A model generated the notes under the pieces. That model did no database searches. It worked only from the letters and a program-made list of their open reading frames with translations, and was not told the DNA's origin. A program made the position numbers and the translations under genes. From UBA6911 sp964481255 (GTDB lineage: Bacteria; Acidobacteriota; UBA6911), in NCBI GenBank assembly GCA_964481255.1, contig CAYZTZ010000033.1, positions 1 through 26,750 on the forward strand: a stretch of 26,750 nt of DNA. Reading direction: 5' to 3'. Below, one piece after another: positions 1-8,233 of the stretch (the stretch's first letter is position 1; every line of letters starts with the position of its first letter).

Positions 1-7
1 TGTTCAG

Positions 8-27
8 AGTGCGCTTGCAGGCGCACT
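8..27. repeat. Short hairpin next to a palindromic repeat
   Basis: The arms AGTGCGC (8-14) and GCGCACT (21-27) are perfectly complementary around a 6-base loop. The hairpin lies two bases before the palindromic repeat at 30-51, downstream of ffh on the minus strand. No T-run follows on either strand, so it is not called a terminator. It may be a third, diverged hairpin type of the repeat family, but only one copy is visible. Confidence 0.5.
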
Positions 28-29
28 GA

Positions 30-51
30 GCACGGCTCTCCAGAGCCGTGC
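30..51 (-). repeat. Type 1 palindromic (REP-like) repeat, single copy
   Basis: Arms GCACGGCTCT (30-39) and AGAGCCGTGC (42-51) are perfectly complementary around a central CC. The flanks TGA on the left and GTCCCC on the right are the reverse complement of the flanks of the copies at 12976 and 13024 (GGGGACGC before the palindrome, TCACGAAAA after). This copy is therefore in minus orientation. It lies about 145 bases past the ffh stop codon and could act on the 3' end of that transcript. Confidence 0.85.
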
Positions 52-194
52 GTCCCCATGATTCCCGGACCTGTCTAGAAACGCGGCCGCACATGAGCTT
101 GCTTTGATGCCCCGCGTGCGGTTTATGAGTATACCCGGATTCGGTTGCGGCTATGGTGCGCGATGCAATGCCTGGTTTTGAGGAAGCTGCAGCA

Positions 195-1532
195 TCACAT
201 CGGAGGGAATCGCAAGCCCCGCATCATCCTCGGCAAAACGCCCCGGCTCAGGCTCTTCATCATTTTCCGTGTCTCAACGTATTGCTTGAGCAGCTGGTTG
301 ATTTCCTGGACCGGACGACCGCTTCCGCGCGCGATTCGTTTTCTCCGGCTTCCGTTCAGTATCTGGTGATTGCGCCGCTCTTCGGCCGTCATCGAATTGA
401 TGATGGCCTCGATGTGAATCAGTTCCTTTTCATCCACCTTCAGCTTGCTGATCCCGCGTAAAGGCCCCATGTTCGGCAACATCCCCAAGAGCTGTTCCAT
501 GGGACCCATCTGCCGTATCTGCCTCAGCTGGTCCCGGAAATCCTCCAGCGTAAATTCGTCCTTGCGGATCTTCTCCGCCAGTTCTGTGGCCTGCTCCCGA
601 TCCACCGCCTCCTCGGCCTTCTCGATAAGCGACAGGACGTCGCCCATCCCGAGAATGCGTCCGGCCAGACGGTCCGGGAAGAAAGGCTCCAGAGCGTCCG
701 CCTTCTCACCGGTGCCGAGGAATTTGATAGGCTGCCCGGTGACCGTTTTGATGGACAGCGCCGCCCCACCGCGCGCGTCTCCGTCCATTTTGGTCAGAAT
801 GACGCCCGTCAATCCGAGGCGGTCATGGAATTCCTTGGCGCTGCGGACCGCGTCCTGTCCCGTCATCGCGTCCGCGACCAGAAGGATCTCGACAGGAGGC
901 ACGGCTTTCCGGATCTCATCGAGCTCCTGCATCATTTCATCATCGATATGGAGGCGTCCCGCCGTGTCGATCAAGACAACGTCATAGCCGCTGTTGCGCG
1001 CGTGCCGCAACCCGCTCTCCGCCCTGGAGACGGGATCCAGGTCGCCGGAAGCGTCGAAATAGCCGAGCTGATTGTTCTGGCAGAGGACGCGCAGCTGCTC
1101 GACGGCCGCGGGACGATACACGTCCACCGACAGGAGCAGGGGCGTGTGATTGTTCTTGGCGAGCCATAGCGCGAGCTTGGCGCTGGTAGTCGTTTTCCCC
1201 GAACCCTGCAGCCCGACCATCAGGAAAACGCTCGGCGGCTGCTTGGAAAAGCGGAGCTCGCTCTGGGTCCCGCCGAGCAGCTCCACGAGCTCGTCGCGGA
1301 CCACTTTGATAACCTGCTGGCCGGGAGTCAGGGACTCCATGACGTCCTGCCCTAGCGCACGCCGTTTCACCCGTTCGACGAAATCCTTGGCAATCTTGTA
1401 GTGAACGTCCGCGTCCAGCAGGGCGTTTCGAATCTCGCGCGCCGTCTCATCGATGTGCCGTTCCGAAACTCTTCCCTGCCCCGTCAAATTCCTCAGGATC
1501 TTCTGAAGCTTGTTTGAAAGATTGTCGAGCAT
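195..1532 (-). CDS. ffh: Signal recognition particle protein Ffh (SRP54)
   Basis: This is the GTPase of the bacterial signal recognition particle. It binds 4.5S RNA and signal sequences of nascent membrane proteins and docks with FtsY at the inner membrane. The 445-residue length is normal for Ffh. The N domain spans about 1-85. The G domain has the P-loop GLQGSGKTT (107-115), DTAGR (189-193) and TKMDGDARGG (247-256). The methionine-rich M domain runs from about 325 to the end and contains the RNA-binding RRKRIARGSG (397-406). The start at 1532 fits the family N terminus (MLDNLSNKLQKI), with a weak GGGG site about 7 bases upstream. The common neighbours rpsP, rimM and trmD do not follow; instead a palindromic repeat lies downstream. 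selB is divergent, about 186 bases away. No 4.5S RNA gene was recognised in the window. Confidence 0.98.
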   Translation of the reverse strand: MLDNLSNKLQKILRNLTGQGRVSERHIDETAREIRNALLDADVHYKIAKDFVERVKRRALGQDVMESLTPGQQVIKVVRDELVELLGGTQSELRFSKQPPSVFLMVGLQGSGKTTTSAKLALWLAKNNHTPLLLSVDVYRPAAVEQLRVLCQNNQLGYFDASGDLDPVSRAESGLRHARNSGYDVVLIDTAGRLHIDDEMMQELDEIRKAVPPVEILLVADAMTGQDAVRSAKEFHDRLGLTGVILTKMDGDARGGAALSIKTVTGQPIKFLGTGEKADALEPFFPDRLAGRILGMGDVLSLIEKAEEAVDREQATELAEKIRKDEFTLEDFRDQLRQIRQMGPMEQLLGMLPNMGPLRGISKLKVDEKELIHIEAIINSMTAEERRNHQILNGSRRKRIARGSGRPVQEINQLLKQYVETRKMMKSLSRGVLPRMMRGLRFPPM

Positions 1533-1564
1533 GCAAGGCCCCTATGAAAAAAATATGATACCTG

Positions 1565-1580
1565 ATTCGCCCGGGCGAAT
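1565..1580. promoter_or_regulatory. Perfect 16-bp palindrome upstream of ffh
   Basis: ATTCGCCCGGGCGAAT is fully self-complementary. It lies 33-48 bases upstream of the ffh start codon. On the minus strand it is followed by TATCAT, a candidate -10 box, and then a T-rich stretch, so it would cover the -35/-10 spacer of an ffh promoter. No convincing -35 hexamer was seen. It could be a protein-binding site or a hairpin; no known regulator consensus is recognised. Confidence 0.35.
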
Positions 1581-1718
1581 TGGATGAAAAAAGGCCTGGT
1601 CCCGACTTGAGATAGAACGGTCGGTGCACCCGCCCCGCGTGCCTTCACTCGTGCTGAACCGCGAATCCTTTTGGATTGCACTGGCGGACGCGCGGTGCGT
1701 GCTTTAAGATTATGAGCC

Positions 1719-3617
1719 ATGAGGCATGTCGTCGTCGGAACGGCCGGACATATCGATCACGGGAAAAGCGCCCTGGTCCGCGCTCTGACCGGCATCGACC
1801 CCGACCGCCTGAAGGAAGAGCAGGTGCGCGGCATCACCATCGATCTTGGGTTCGCCCATCTCGACCTGGGTGACGTCAAAGCCGGGTTCGTCGATGTGCC
1901 GGGACACGAAAAATTCGTCAAGAACATGCTGGCCGGGGTCGGCGGCATCGATTTCGTGCTGCTCGTGGTCGCAGCCGACGAGTCCATCATGCCCCAGACC
2001 CGGGAGCACTTCGACATCTGCCGCCTGCTCGGGATCAGCGGCGGCATCGTGGTGATCACCAAGACCGACCTGGCCGACCCCGAAATGATTGAACTGGTGC
2101 GTGACGAAGTGGTCGAAACGATCCGAGGATCCTTCCTCGAAGGGGCTGAAATCATCCCCGTCAGTTCTAAAACCGGAGAAGGGATAGACCGGCTGAAGGA
2201 GTCCATTCACAGGCTTTCCCTGTCGATCCGTCCGCGCCCTGCGAACAGGCTGCTGCGTCTGCCGATCGACCGGGCCTTCAGCATCAGGGGCTTTGGAACC
2301 GTCATCACCGGAACGCTGACCTCGGGAGAGATTCAAAAGGACCAGGAAATCGAATTGATACCCGGCGGGTTGAAAGCCAGAGTGCGCGGCATCCAGGTCC
2401 ACGGCATCATGACCGGGCGGGCCGCCGCGGGCCAGCGGACGGCGGTAAACCTTCAAGGGGTGGATTTGGCACAGGTCGAGCGCGGCATGGTCGTCACGGT
2501 GCCCAACACCTTTCACTCCACCCAGATCCTGGACGTGCGCCTGACGTTGCTGCCGTCGGCCAGGCCACTTAAGAATATGGTTAAGATCCGTTTCCATCAG
2601 GGGACTCTGGAAGTGCTCGCCCGCGTCGCCCTGATCGGTCAGGACACCCTGGCTCCAGGCGAATCCGCTTACGCCCAGCTCCGCCTGGATTCGCCGGTGT
2701 TTTGTCTTCACGGAGACGCCTTTATCGTCCGCCAGTTTTCGCCCACCATCACGATCGGCGGCGGAGTGATCCTTCACCCCAATCCCCCGAAGCACAAGGC
2801 CACCGACAGGAAAGCGCTCGCCGCCCTGAAAGCTCTCGATCAGGAGGACCTTTCCGCCAAGATACCCGTCCTGCTGGCCGCCAACGCCCGGCGGGCCATG
2901 AACCTGAATGAACTCAACTCCCTTCTGGGACTGCCCGGTCCGGATCTCGCCCGTATATGTTCCGCGCTTGTCCAGTCCGGCAGGATGGTGATGGTGCCCG
3001 CCCCCGCGCCCGTTCTGGTTCTGCCGGACGTGGTGGAATCGCTGAAAAAAGAAACTCTGACGCAGGTCGGCGGTTTCCACAGGGAAAATCCCCTTCAGAA
3101 GGGAATATCCAAAGAGGAGCTTCGCAAACGGATCTACGACGACCTGCCGCAGGAGGTTTTCCGCTACTGCCTGGAGGGGCTCGTCGAGGCGCGCCAGATA
3201 TCGTTTCAGGAAGACGCCGTCTCGCTCTTCGGCCGGGAGGTCCAGCTGACGGCAGAAGGGGAGCAGGTGCGCCGGAGGATCGAGGATCTGTTCCTCCGAT
3301 GCGGGTATCAACCGCCGTCGGTTTCGGATCTCGCGGACTCCGTCGCAGCCGACCCCGAGGAAGTACGGCGCATCTTTTTCTGGATGCTGAAGGAAAAGAT
3401 ACTCATCAAGCTGTCGGAAGATATCGTTTACCACCGGACGACTCTGGACGAAATCAAGCGGCAGATCAAAGCCAGGTTCGCTTCGGGATCCAAGTTCGGG
3501 GTGGCCGATTTCAAGGAGCTTTTCGGGATCACGCGCAAACACGCCATTCCGCTGCTGGAGTATCTCGACCGCGAGCGTTTCACCCGACGCCTGGGCAACG
3601 ACCGCGTCCTGCTTTAA
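1719..3617 (+). CDS. selB: Selenocysteine-specific elongation factor SelB
   Basis: SelB is the GTPase that carries Sec-tRNA(Sec) to ribosomes paused at UGA codons followed by a SECIS hairpin. The 632-residue length is typical. The GTPase domain shows GHIDHGKS (10-17), DVPGHEKF (59-66) and TKTD (114-117). EF-Tu-like domains 2 and 3 follow to about residue 340. The C-terminal half, about 380-632, has the charged helical pattern of the winged-helix repeats that bind SECIS RNA. The start at 1719 gives the expected MRHVVVGTAGHIDHGKS. Only a weak ribosome-binding site is present, and TAAGAT (1705-1710) ends 8 bases before the ATG, so the transcript may have a very short leader. selA, selC and selD were not found in the window. 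tatA follows 57 bases after the stop. Confidence 0.97.
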   Translation: MRHVVVGTAGHIDHGKSALVRALTGIDPDRLKEEQVRGITIDLGFAHLDLGDVKAGFVDVPGHEKFVKNMLAGVGGIDFVLLVVAADESIMPQTREHFDICRLLGISGGIVVITKTDLADPEMIELVRDEVVETIRGSFLEGAEIIPVSSKTGEGIDRLKESIHRLSLSIRPRPANRLLRLPIDRAFSIRGFGTVITGTLTSGEIQKDQEIELIPGGLKARVRGIQVHGIMTGRAAAGQRTAVNLQGVDLAQVERGMVVTVPNTFHSTQILDVRLTLLPSARPLKNMVKIRFHQGTLEVLARVALIGQDTLAPGESAYAQLRLDSPVFCLHGDAFIVRQFSPTITIGGGVILHPNPPKHKATDRKALAALKALDQEDLSAKIPVLLAANARRAMNLNELNSLLGLPGPDLARICSALVQSGRMVMVPAPAPVLVLPDVVESLKKETLTQVGGFHRENPLQKGISKEELRKRIYDDLPQEVFRYCLEGLVEARQISFQEDAVSLFGREVQLTAEGEQVRRRIEDLFLRCGYQPPSVSDLADSVAADPEEVRRIFFWMLKEKILIKLSEDIVYHRTTLDEIKRQIKARFASGSKFGVADFKELFGITRKHAIPLLEYLDRERFTRRLGNDRVLL

Positions 3618-3674
3618 ATGCACAGTCCGCTGAAAGGCGAATCCGCGCGATCCGCGGCAAAAGGGAGGCAGTTC

Positions 3675-3878
3675 ATGTTTGGATCCTTCGGGTTGACGGA
3701 GCTCTTAATCATTCTGGCCATTGTCATCGTCATTTTCGGGGGGACAAAGATACCGAAACTGGGGAAAGGCCTGGGAGAGGGAATCCGCAATTTCAAGCTG
3801 GCGATCAGAGCCGCCAGGGAAGAACCTGAAGAAAAACCGGCCCCGGAAAAGAACCCGGAGAAGGGCCGGGACTCTTAA
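3675..3878 (+). CDS. tatA: Sec-independent translocase subunit TatA/E
   Basis: This small membrane protein of the twin-arginine translocation pathway exports folded proteins, often cofactor-containing enzymes. The product has 67 residues. It has the short N-terminal transmembrane helix FGLTELLIILAIVIVIFG, the hinge GGTKIPKLGKGLGEG, an amphipathic helix containing IRNFKLAIRAA and an acidic and lysine-rich tail. The start at 3675 is chosen because GGGAGG at 3663-3668 is well spaced and the protein then begins MFGSFG as in the family; an in-frame ATG at 3618 would add 19 atypical residues. It probably shares a transcript with selB. tatB and tatC are not in the window. TatA and TatE cannot be separated from sequence alone. 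Confidence 0.93.
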   Translation: MFGSFGLTELLIILAIVIVIFGGTKIPKLGKGLGEGIRNFKLAIRAAREEPEEKPAPEKNPEKGRDS

Positions 3879-3905
3879 GCTGGAAGCGCAGGCCCCGGAA
3901 ACCTT

Positions 3906-5417
3906 TCAGCCCATTTCACCGCAGCGACAGCAGACACGGCGCAAGACCGTCACTCCCTCGCGCCAATTCTCGTTGATCGAAACCTTCCACACCTCGAGGT
4001 CCGCGTCCAGATGGCGAAGCAGCCGCTCGATGGAATCGTGAAAGGAAAAAACCGGAGAAACAAGATATATCCTGGGACGGCGGCGCGTCAGGCGGACTTC
4101 CGAAAAATAGCCCCGGCGCTCGAAATCCCCGTTCTCGTTATGCCGGATCACCCTTCCCCAATAATCCAGAGCCTGCAGAGGCAGGTCGGGGTCGGCGGAA
4201 AGCTTCAGCTCCATGACGATCAAAGTCCCCTGGCGGTCCGCGCCCAGGATATCGATCCTGGCGGCATTTTTCCCCAGATAGAGCGGTATCTGGGAATATA
4301 CCGATTCAGGCGCCATCTCGGGGAAAAGCCGCGGCACGTCCTCCAGGATAAGCGACTCAAGCCAGCGCTCCGCCTGCATCCGGTAGTAGGGATGACGCGT
4401 GTCGGGGCTGTCGGCCTTGCGGTACTGCAGTATCTCCTCGACCAGGGAACGAAGGCGCTCGAAGTTGTCCTCTGAGAGCTCCGTGCGCTCTTCTCCCGCA
4501 CCGAAGCAGAGCCGGTCGCGCTTCGGGCCCATGGCCCGGGCAAATTCAAGGCCACGGATCCGCAGGGAATCGTAATCCTGGAATCGGGGATAGCGGCGGA
4601 TCAGATCCGGAGCCAGGTTGAGAACCTTTTCCAATTGTGAGCTCCAGCGGAAAGGGCCGAGAACGGGCCAGCGAAAGTCCTTGTTCTCCTTCGGGTGGGG
4701 CGGCGGCGGAGCCTTCCGAATCTTCATCCCCGCCGATCCCTCCTTCCCGTATTCCCATATCTCCACTTGAACCCGCTCCCTGTTGAGATGCCGGCAACGG
4801 TGGACGATCGGGGCTGATGATCCGCGCGGGACCCAGAGATGCACGGCCGGCACCATGCTCAGCTTTTTGACAGCCAGCAGATGGGACAGCCATAAAAGGG
4901 CCTGCCCCAGGATCCGTTCGCACTCGTCGGCTTCGTGCGCCGCCACCAGCAGTCCATTCCCCCCATGGAAGCGGAAATAAACCCTCAGGAAGAGACCCGA
5001 AAGCGTTCGCGCGGGATCAGACCTTCGGCCGGCGTAAAGCAATTGATACCCTGCGAACTTCGTCTTCAACCAGCCGCGGATCATGCTCCACAGTTCCGTG
5101 GGATGCAGGGCGCCTTGCGGGGGCTCGCGCCAGATGACTTCCAGGCTCTCCGACAGGGAGCGCCGGACGCCGGCCAAGACCAGGTTCAGGCCGCCCGGCA
5201 TCGGTTTCACCGACGAAAGCAGAAAGCTCTTGAGTCTGCCCTGCGCGCGGAATTGGAAGCGGATATGCTCTCCCATGACAAGCCAGAGCGGGGCCGCCGA
5301 GCGCCACGAACCCAGATCGAGGCCGCGCCAGCGGATGCGCGCCGATTCGCCTCTGCCTTCGGCCAGCTTCAGAAGAGCCTGCGATTTGAGCAGATTTATC
5401 CCCACCGGCTTCCTCAT
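3906..5417 (-). CDS. Uncharacterised protein with C-terminal PD-(D/E)XK nuclease-like domain
   Basis: I do not recognise a named family. The product has 503 residues. The N-terminal part (about 1-240) is mixed alpha/beta, rich in basic residues and tryptophan, and has no motif I can assign. The C-terminal part (about 335-475) fits a PD-(D/E)XK nuclease fold: a helix with AERWLES, then RIDILG containing D389, then a strand with IVMELK where E403 and K405 would be catalytic, then PLQALDYWGRV, whose Q fits the helix after the active site. This arrangement resembles NucS-like or restriction-type nucleases, but the N-terminal partner is different. The start at 5417 is preferred over 5438 because AAAGGAGAGGC lies directly upstream of it. 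The gene is convergent with tatA and has no evident partner gene. I recall similar unannotated proteins in Acidobacteria, which I cannot verify here. Confidence 0.75.
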   Translation of the reverse strand: MRKPVGINLLKSQALLKLAEGRGESARIRWRGLDLGSWRSAAPLWLVMGEHIRFQFRAQGRLKSFLLSSVKPMPGGLNLVLAGVRRSLSESLEVIWREPPQGALHPTELWSMIRGWLKTKFAGYQLLYAGRRSDPARTLSGLFLRVYFRFHGGNGLLVAAHEADECERILGQALLWLSHLLAVKKLSMVPAVHLWVPRGSSAPIVHRCRHLNRERVQVEIWEYGKEGSAGMKIRKAPPPPHPKENKDFRWPVLGPFRWSSQLEKVLNLAPDLIRRYPRFQDYDSLRIRGLEFARAMGPKRDRLCFGAGEERTELSEDNFERLRSLVEEILQYRKADSPDTRHPYYRMQAERWLESLILEDVPRLFPEMAPESVYSQIPLYLGKNAARIDILGADRQGTLIVMELKLSADPDLPLQALDYWGRVIRHNENGDFERRGYFSEVRLTRRRPRIYLVSPVFSFHDSIERLLRHLDADLEVWKVSINENWREGVTVLRRVCCRCGEMG

Positions 5418-5500
5418 GCCTCTCCTTTCGCGCGCCATTATGTAGTTTCAGATGGATAGAGGCTATTTCAGGGGAAATCTAGGGGGGGTAGGAATAAGCT

Positions 5501-5521
5501 GAAGTTTCCAGTTCCCAGTTT
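5501..5521 (+). repeat. Heptamer word array, left arm (consensus CCAGTTT)
   Basis: Three consecutive 7-base words, GAAGTTT, CCAGTTC and CCAGTTT, share the core AGTT. The array pairs with the inverted array at 5804-5824. Confidence 0.6.
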
Positions 5522-5803
5522 TAGATCTCCGAATACCAGCCGAGGGCGTCGGCCTTAACACCCCGTCCCCAAAATGCAGCTTTGGTGTGCAGGATTTTGC
5601 TCCCGCCGATGAAGGCGGCCGAAGTCTCAGCCAAGCCTGCACACTTCCAAGGCCCCGCATCCCGCTCGCATTTTCGCTGTGGATCCAAAAAGCTCTTAAG
5701 ATCGAAATCTCCTCCGGCAGGCCAGGGAAGCCGATTGCGACCGCGACAGCGATTCCGATACCGAGCACTCTCTTTCGCGTCCCCCATGACGCGATCAGAA
5801 ACC

Positions 5804-5824
5804 GTGAACTGAAAACTGGAAACT
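5804..5824 (-). repeat. Heptamer word array, right arm, inverted
   Basis: Three consecutive 7-base words, GTGAACT, GAAAACT and GGAAACT, are the reverse complement pattern of the array at 5501-5521. They lie just downstream of the cutA stop codon. Confidence 0.6.
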
Positions 5825-5851
5825 CCGATACGTTTTTCGCCCGCTCAGGCA

Positions 5852-6172
5852 TCATTCCTTCGCAAGGCACGAACGCAGCCAGGCGAGATAAGAGGGATCG
5901 CCTGCCGCGATCGGCACGGCGATGATTTCCGGGACCTTATAGGTGTGGAGCAGGCGAATCCTGGACCGCACAGCCTCAAAATTTTCCGCCGTCGACTTGA
6001 CGACCATGAGACACTCCTGCTCGTCGCATATCTCCCCCTGCCATAAATAAATGGAATGAACGCCTGGAACAATATTCACACAGGCGGCCTCCCGCGCCTC
6101 CACCAGGGCGGACGCGATATCGCGCGCCAGGTCAAGCGTGTCGGTGGTGCATAGAACGAGTATTTCATCCAT
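5852..6172 (-). CDS. cutA: Divalent-cation tolerance protein CutA
   Basis: CutA1 proteins are small, very stable trimers of ferredoxin-like fold linked to copper and divalent cation tolerance; the exact role is unsettled. The 106-residue product matches the full length. It starts with the strand VLCTTDTLDLARDIASALVEAREAACVNI, continues with VHSIYLWQGEI and CLMVVKST, and ends with the conserved HTYKVPEIIAVPIAAGDPSYLAWL. The start at 6172 gives a standard N terminus, though no strong ribosome-binding site is visible. It is divergent from the ftsB-like gene across 110 bases. Confidence 0.95.
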   Translation of the reverse strand: MDEILVLCTTDTLDLARDIASALVEAREAACVNIVPGVHSIYLWQGEICDEQECLMVVKSTAENFEAVRSRIRLLHTYKVPEIIAVPIAAGDPSYLAWLRSCLAKE

Positions 6173-6195
6173 GGTCGATCCCGTGCATTAAATGG

Positions 6196-6224
6196 TTGCA
6201 TCCCGCTTCAGATGTTCCTATTAT
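6196..6224 (+). promoter_or_regulatory. Sigma70-type promoter for the ftsB-like gene
   Basis: TTGCAT (6196-6201), a 17-base spacer and TATTAT (6219-6224) make a good housekeeping promoter. It points at the ftsB-like gene, whose ATG lies about 50 bases past the predicted start of transcription. Confidence 0.55.
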
Positions 6225-6282
6225 GAGCATGTCCAGAATGTTTTCAAAGAGTTCATCGAACCGGCGGGCTGAATAGCACGAC

Positions 6283-6594
6283 ATGTCTTACAGGATCAGG
6301 CGCCCATCCTACCTCAAGGAGCTCTATTACATCCTGTGTATCGCCGCGGTCGCCCTTATCCTGATTTCCAGCTTCCTGGGGCCCGGGGGCTATCTTGCTC
6401 TGCGCAAGGCCCGGGCCGAAAACGCCAAAAAGGCGGAGCGCATCGACGAGATCCTGCACCGCAACCAGGAGCGGCGGAAAACGATCGAAGCGCTTCGATC
6501 CGATGAAAAAGAGCTGGAAAAGGAAGCTCGGAAAAAGGGTTACGCCCGCAAGGATGAAATCATTCAGCAATTGCCGCCCGAACCGGAAAAATAG
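6283..6594 (+). CDS. FtsB/DivIC-like septum formation initiator protein
   Basis: The 103-residue product has a short basic N terminus, one transmembrane helix (about 15-38: YYILCIAAVALILISSFLGP) and then a coiled coil (about 40-90) rich in E, K, R and A. The conserved end LEKEARKKGYARKDEIIQQLP matches the FtsB/DivIC family signature, in which the coiled coil is followed by an ARE-xGY/LxxPGEIV-like segment. Such bitopic proteins join FtsL and FtsQ at the division site and help activate septal peptidoglycan synthesis. The length agrees with the family. No other division gene is adjacent, so the assignment rests on topology and the C-terminal motif. A sigma70-type promoter lies at 6196-6224. Confidence 0.8.
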   Translation: MSYRIRRPSYLKELYYILCIAAVALILISSFLGPGGYLALRKARAENAKKAERIDEILHRNQERRKTIEALRSDEKELEKEARKKGYARKDEIIQQLPPEPEK

Positions 6595-6946
6595 ATACAA
6601 GATTGAGGAATGAACACTCCACGCGCAGAGTGGGCGGTTTCTGGCAGCCGCCACGATGCGGGCGGCGCTCCGATAGGGGCGCCCCCACAAAGCCCGTTCG
6701 GGGCTTCCCGAATCTGCAGATCTCGCCGTATCGGCGGAGCCTTTTCGAGTCGCTCCGCATGAGGCGGCCGTTTGCCCTGATGCAATTAAATCTGATCCCC
6801 GACATTCGTCATTCGATATTCTGAGGCTCAGAGAGATGAAGGTACGGCGCCGGCTGCGATTCGACCTCTTGGAAGAGCCTGCAGTTCTAAAGCCGGCGTC
6901 TTTGCCGTCGGAAACTTGCCGGTTCCTTATTCAATCCCGAATCTCC
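6595..6946. other. Gene-free gap with one heptamer word array
   Basis: No gene is supported. The gap contains three 7-base words at 6801-6821 and some short GC-rich hairpins, for example AAGCCC/GGGCTT around 6698-6714. No promoter or T-tailed terminator stands out. It separates the convergent ends of the ftsB-like gene and pyrC. Confidence 0.6.
6801..6821 (+). repeat. Heptamer word array (GACATTC type)
   Basis: GACATTC, GTCATTC and GATATTC follow one another with a period of 7. The same word type recurs at 19985-20005. A weak inverted counterpart may exist at about 6602-6616 (GATTGAG, GAATGAA). Confidence 0.55.
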
Positions 6947-8227
6947 TTAGAGACTCCAGACCACCCTGCCCCTTACAATCGTCATGACCGGCCCGCCTTG
7001 CAGTTTCCAGCCCTCGAAGGGCGTGTTCCGGCTGCGGGAAAGAAATTCGCTGGAACGGATTTCGTGCTGCAGTTCCGGGTCGAGCACCGTGATATCCGCC
7101 CATGAACCTCTGGCGAGATTCCCCTTGCGATCCAGGTTCAGGATCCGGCATGGGTTGGCTGAAAAGAGCTGGACAAGGCGGTCGGGGGTGAGGATCCCGG
7201 TCCGCACGAAGCGGTCGTAAATGAGGCTGACGGCCGTTTCGAGCCCCACGACGCCGAAAGGAGCCCGGTCAAACTCGAGCATTTTATCGTTGATATTGTG
7301 CGGGGCGTGATCGGAAGCGATCGCGTCGATGTCGCCGGATGCGATGCCCTTAATGAGAGCGTCCACGTCCTCCTGGGACCGCAGAGGGGGGTTGACTTTG
7401 GTGTTCGTGTCGTAGGAGGTTACCTGGGCGTCGGTCAGAAGCAGGTGGTGGGGCGTGACCTCGCATGTGATCGATGTCTTGTCCTCCTTCCTGGCGCGCA
7501 CGACGGCCTCGAGCGAGCGGCGGGTGGAAACGTGCGCGATGTGCACCCGCGCTCCGGTCTGCAGCGCCAGGACGGCGTCCCGAACGACCTGCACTTCCTC
7601 CGCCGCCGGGTTCATGCCCCTGAGGCCGAGCAGTGTGGAGTAATACCCCTCGTGCATCACTCCTCCGGCCGCGAGATCCCTGTCCTCGCAGTGGTCGATG
7701 ACGGGAAGACCGAAAAGACGCGCGTATTCCATCGCGCGACGCATCACCTGGGAGTCCTGCACGGGATGGCCGTCGTCGCTGACGGCGACGATTCCCGCCC
7801 GGTGCATTTCGCCGATCTCCGCGAGGACCTTCCCCTGGCTTCCCTTGGTGATCGCCCCGACGGGATGCACGGCGATCTTTCCGGCCTCGCGGGCCCGATC
7901 GAGGATGAAGGCGGTGACCGCTTCGCAATCGTTGACGGGCTGGGTGTTCGGCATGCACGCGACCGCCGTGAAGCCGCCGCGCGCCGCCGCGTTGACGCCC
8001 GATTCGATCGTCTCGGAATCCTCGCGTCCCGGCTCCCGCAGGTGAACATGCATATCGACGAAGCCGGGCAGCACCAGAAGGCCGCGCGCGTCGATTTCCT
8101 TCCGGCCCTTTTTGCGTATCCTCGGGGAGATTTCGGCGATGCAGCCGTCATCGACCCCCAGATCCGCGATCCTGTTCAGTTTCTGGGACGGATCCACGAC
8201 CCGCCCCTGACGCAGTATGAGTTGCAT
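6947..8227 (-). CDS. pyrC: Dihydroorotase PyrC
   Basis: This zinc amidohydrolase cyclises carbamoyl-aspartate to dihydroorotate, the third step of de novo UMP synthesis. The 426-residue length fits the long class I bacterial type. Metal and substrate residues are visible: HVHLR (H60, H62, R64), the DDG pair D151/D152, H179 in IDHCED, H232 in IAHVST and the catalytic D305 in ASDHAPH. The substrate-binding MPNTQP motif is at 92-97. In this class an Asp rather than a carbamylated Lys bridges the metals, which agrees with D151/D152. The start codon lies 6 bases after the pyrB stop, so the two genes are surely co-transcribed with pyrR. Confidence 0.97.
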   Translation of the reverse strand: MQLILRQGRVVDPSQKLNRIADLGVDDGCIAEISPRIRKKGRKEIDARGLLVLPGFVDMHVHLREPGREDSETIESGVNAAARGGFTAVACMPNTQPVNDCEAVTAFILDRAREAGKIAVHPVGAITKGSQGKVLAEIGEMHRAGIVAVSDDGHPVQDSQVMRRAMEYARLFGLPVIDHCEDRDLAAGGVMHEGYYSTLLGLRGMNPAAEEVQVVRDAVLALQTGARVHIAHVSTRRSLEAVVRARKEDKTSITCEVTPHHLLLTDAQVTSYDTNTKVNPPLRSQEDVDALIKGIASGDIDAIASDHAPHNINDKMLEFDRAPFGVVGLETAVSLIYDRFVRTGILTPDRLVQLFSANPCRILNLDRKGNLARGSWADITVLDPELQHEIRSSEFLSRSRNTPFEGWKLQGGPVMTIVRGRVVWSL

Positions 8228-8233
8228 AGGCGC

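Larger units (their letters stand above)
5418..5851. other. Gene-free gap with inverted heptamer words
   Basis: No convincing coding region was found. The gap contains two word arrays of period 7 in opposite orientation: GAAGTTT, CCAGTTC, CCAGTTT at 5501-5521, and GTGAACT, GAAAACT, GGAAACT at 5804-5824. The second set is essentially the reverse complement of the first. They bracket about 280 bases of non-repetitive sequence. A run of seven G (5482-5488) lies near the left edge. Confidence 0.7.

Noticed and set aside
8..51. Tandem hairpins as an intrinsic terminator for ffh
   Set aside because: There is no T-run on the relevant side, and the second hairpin is a member of the dispersed repeat family.
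1600..1718. selC (tRNA-Sec) or 4.5S RNA in the ffh-selB gap
   Set aside because: No cloverleaf, T-loop sequence or SRP RNA tetraloop region could be recognised in the 186-base gap.
1710..3623. 637-codon open frame on the minus strand opposite selB
   Set aside because: It is a mirror frame caused by high-GC codon use. It has no recognisable motif, and selB on the other strand is certain.
5463..5870. 135-codon minus-strand open frame in the gap before cutA
   Set aside because: It spans the heptamer arrays and overlaps the end of cutA, and shows no domain-like pattern or ribosome-binding site.
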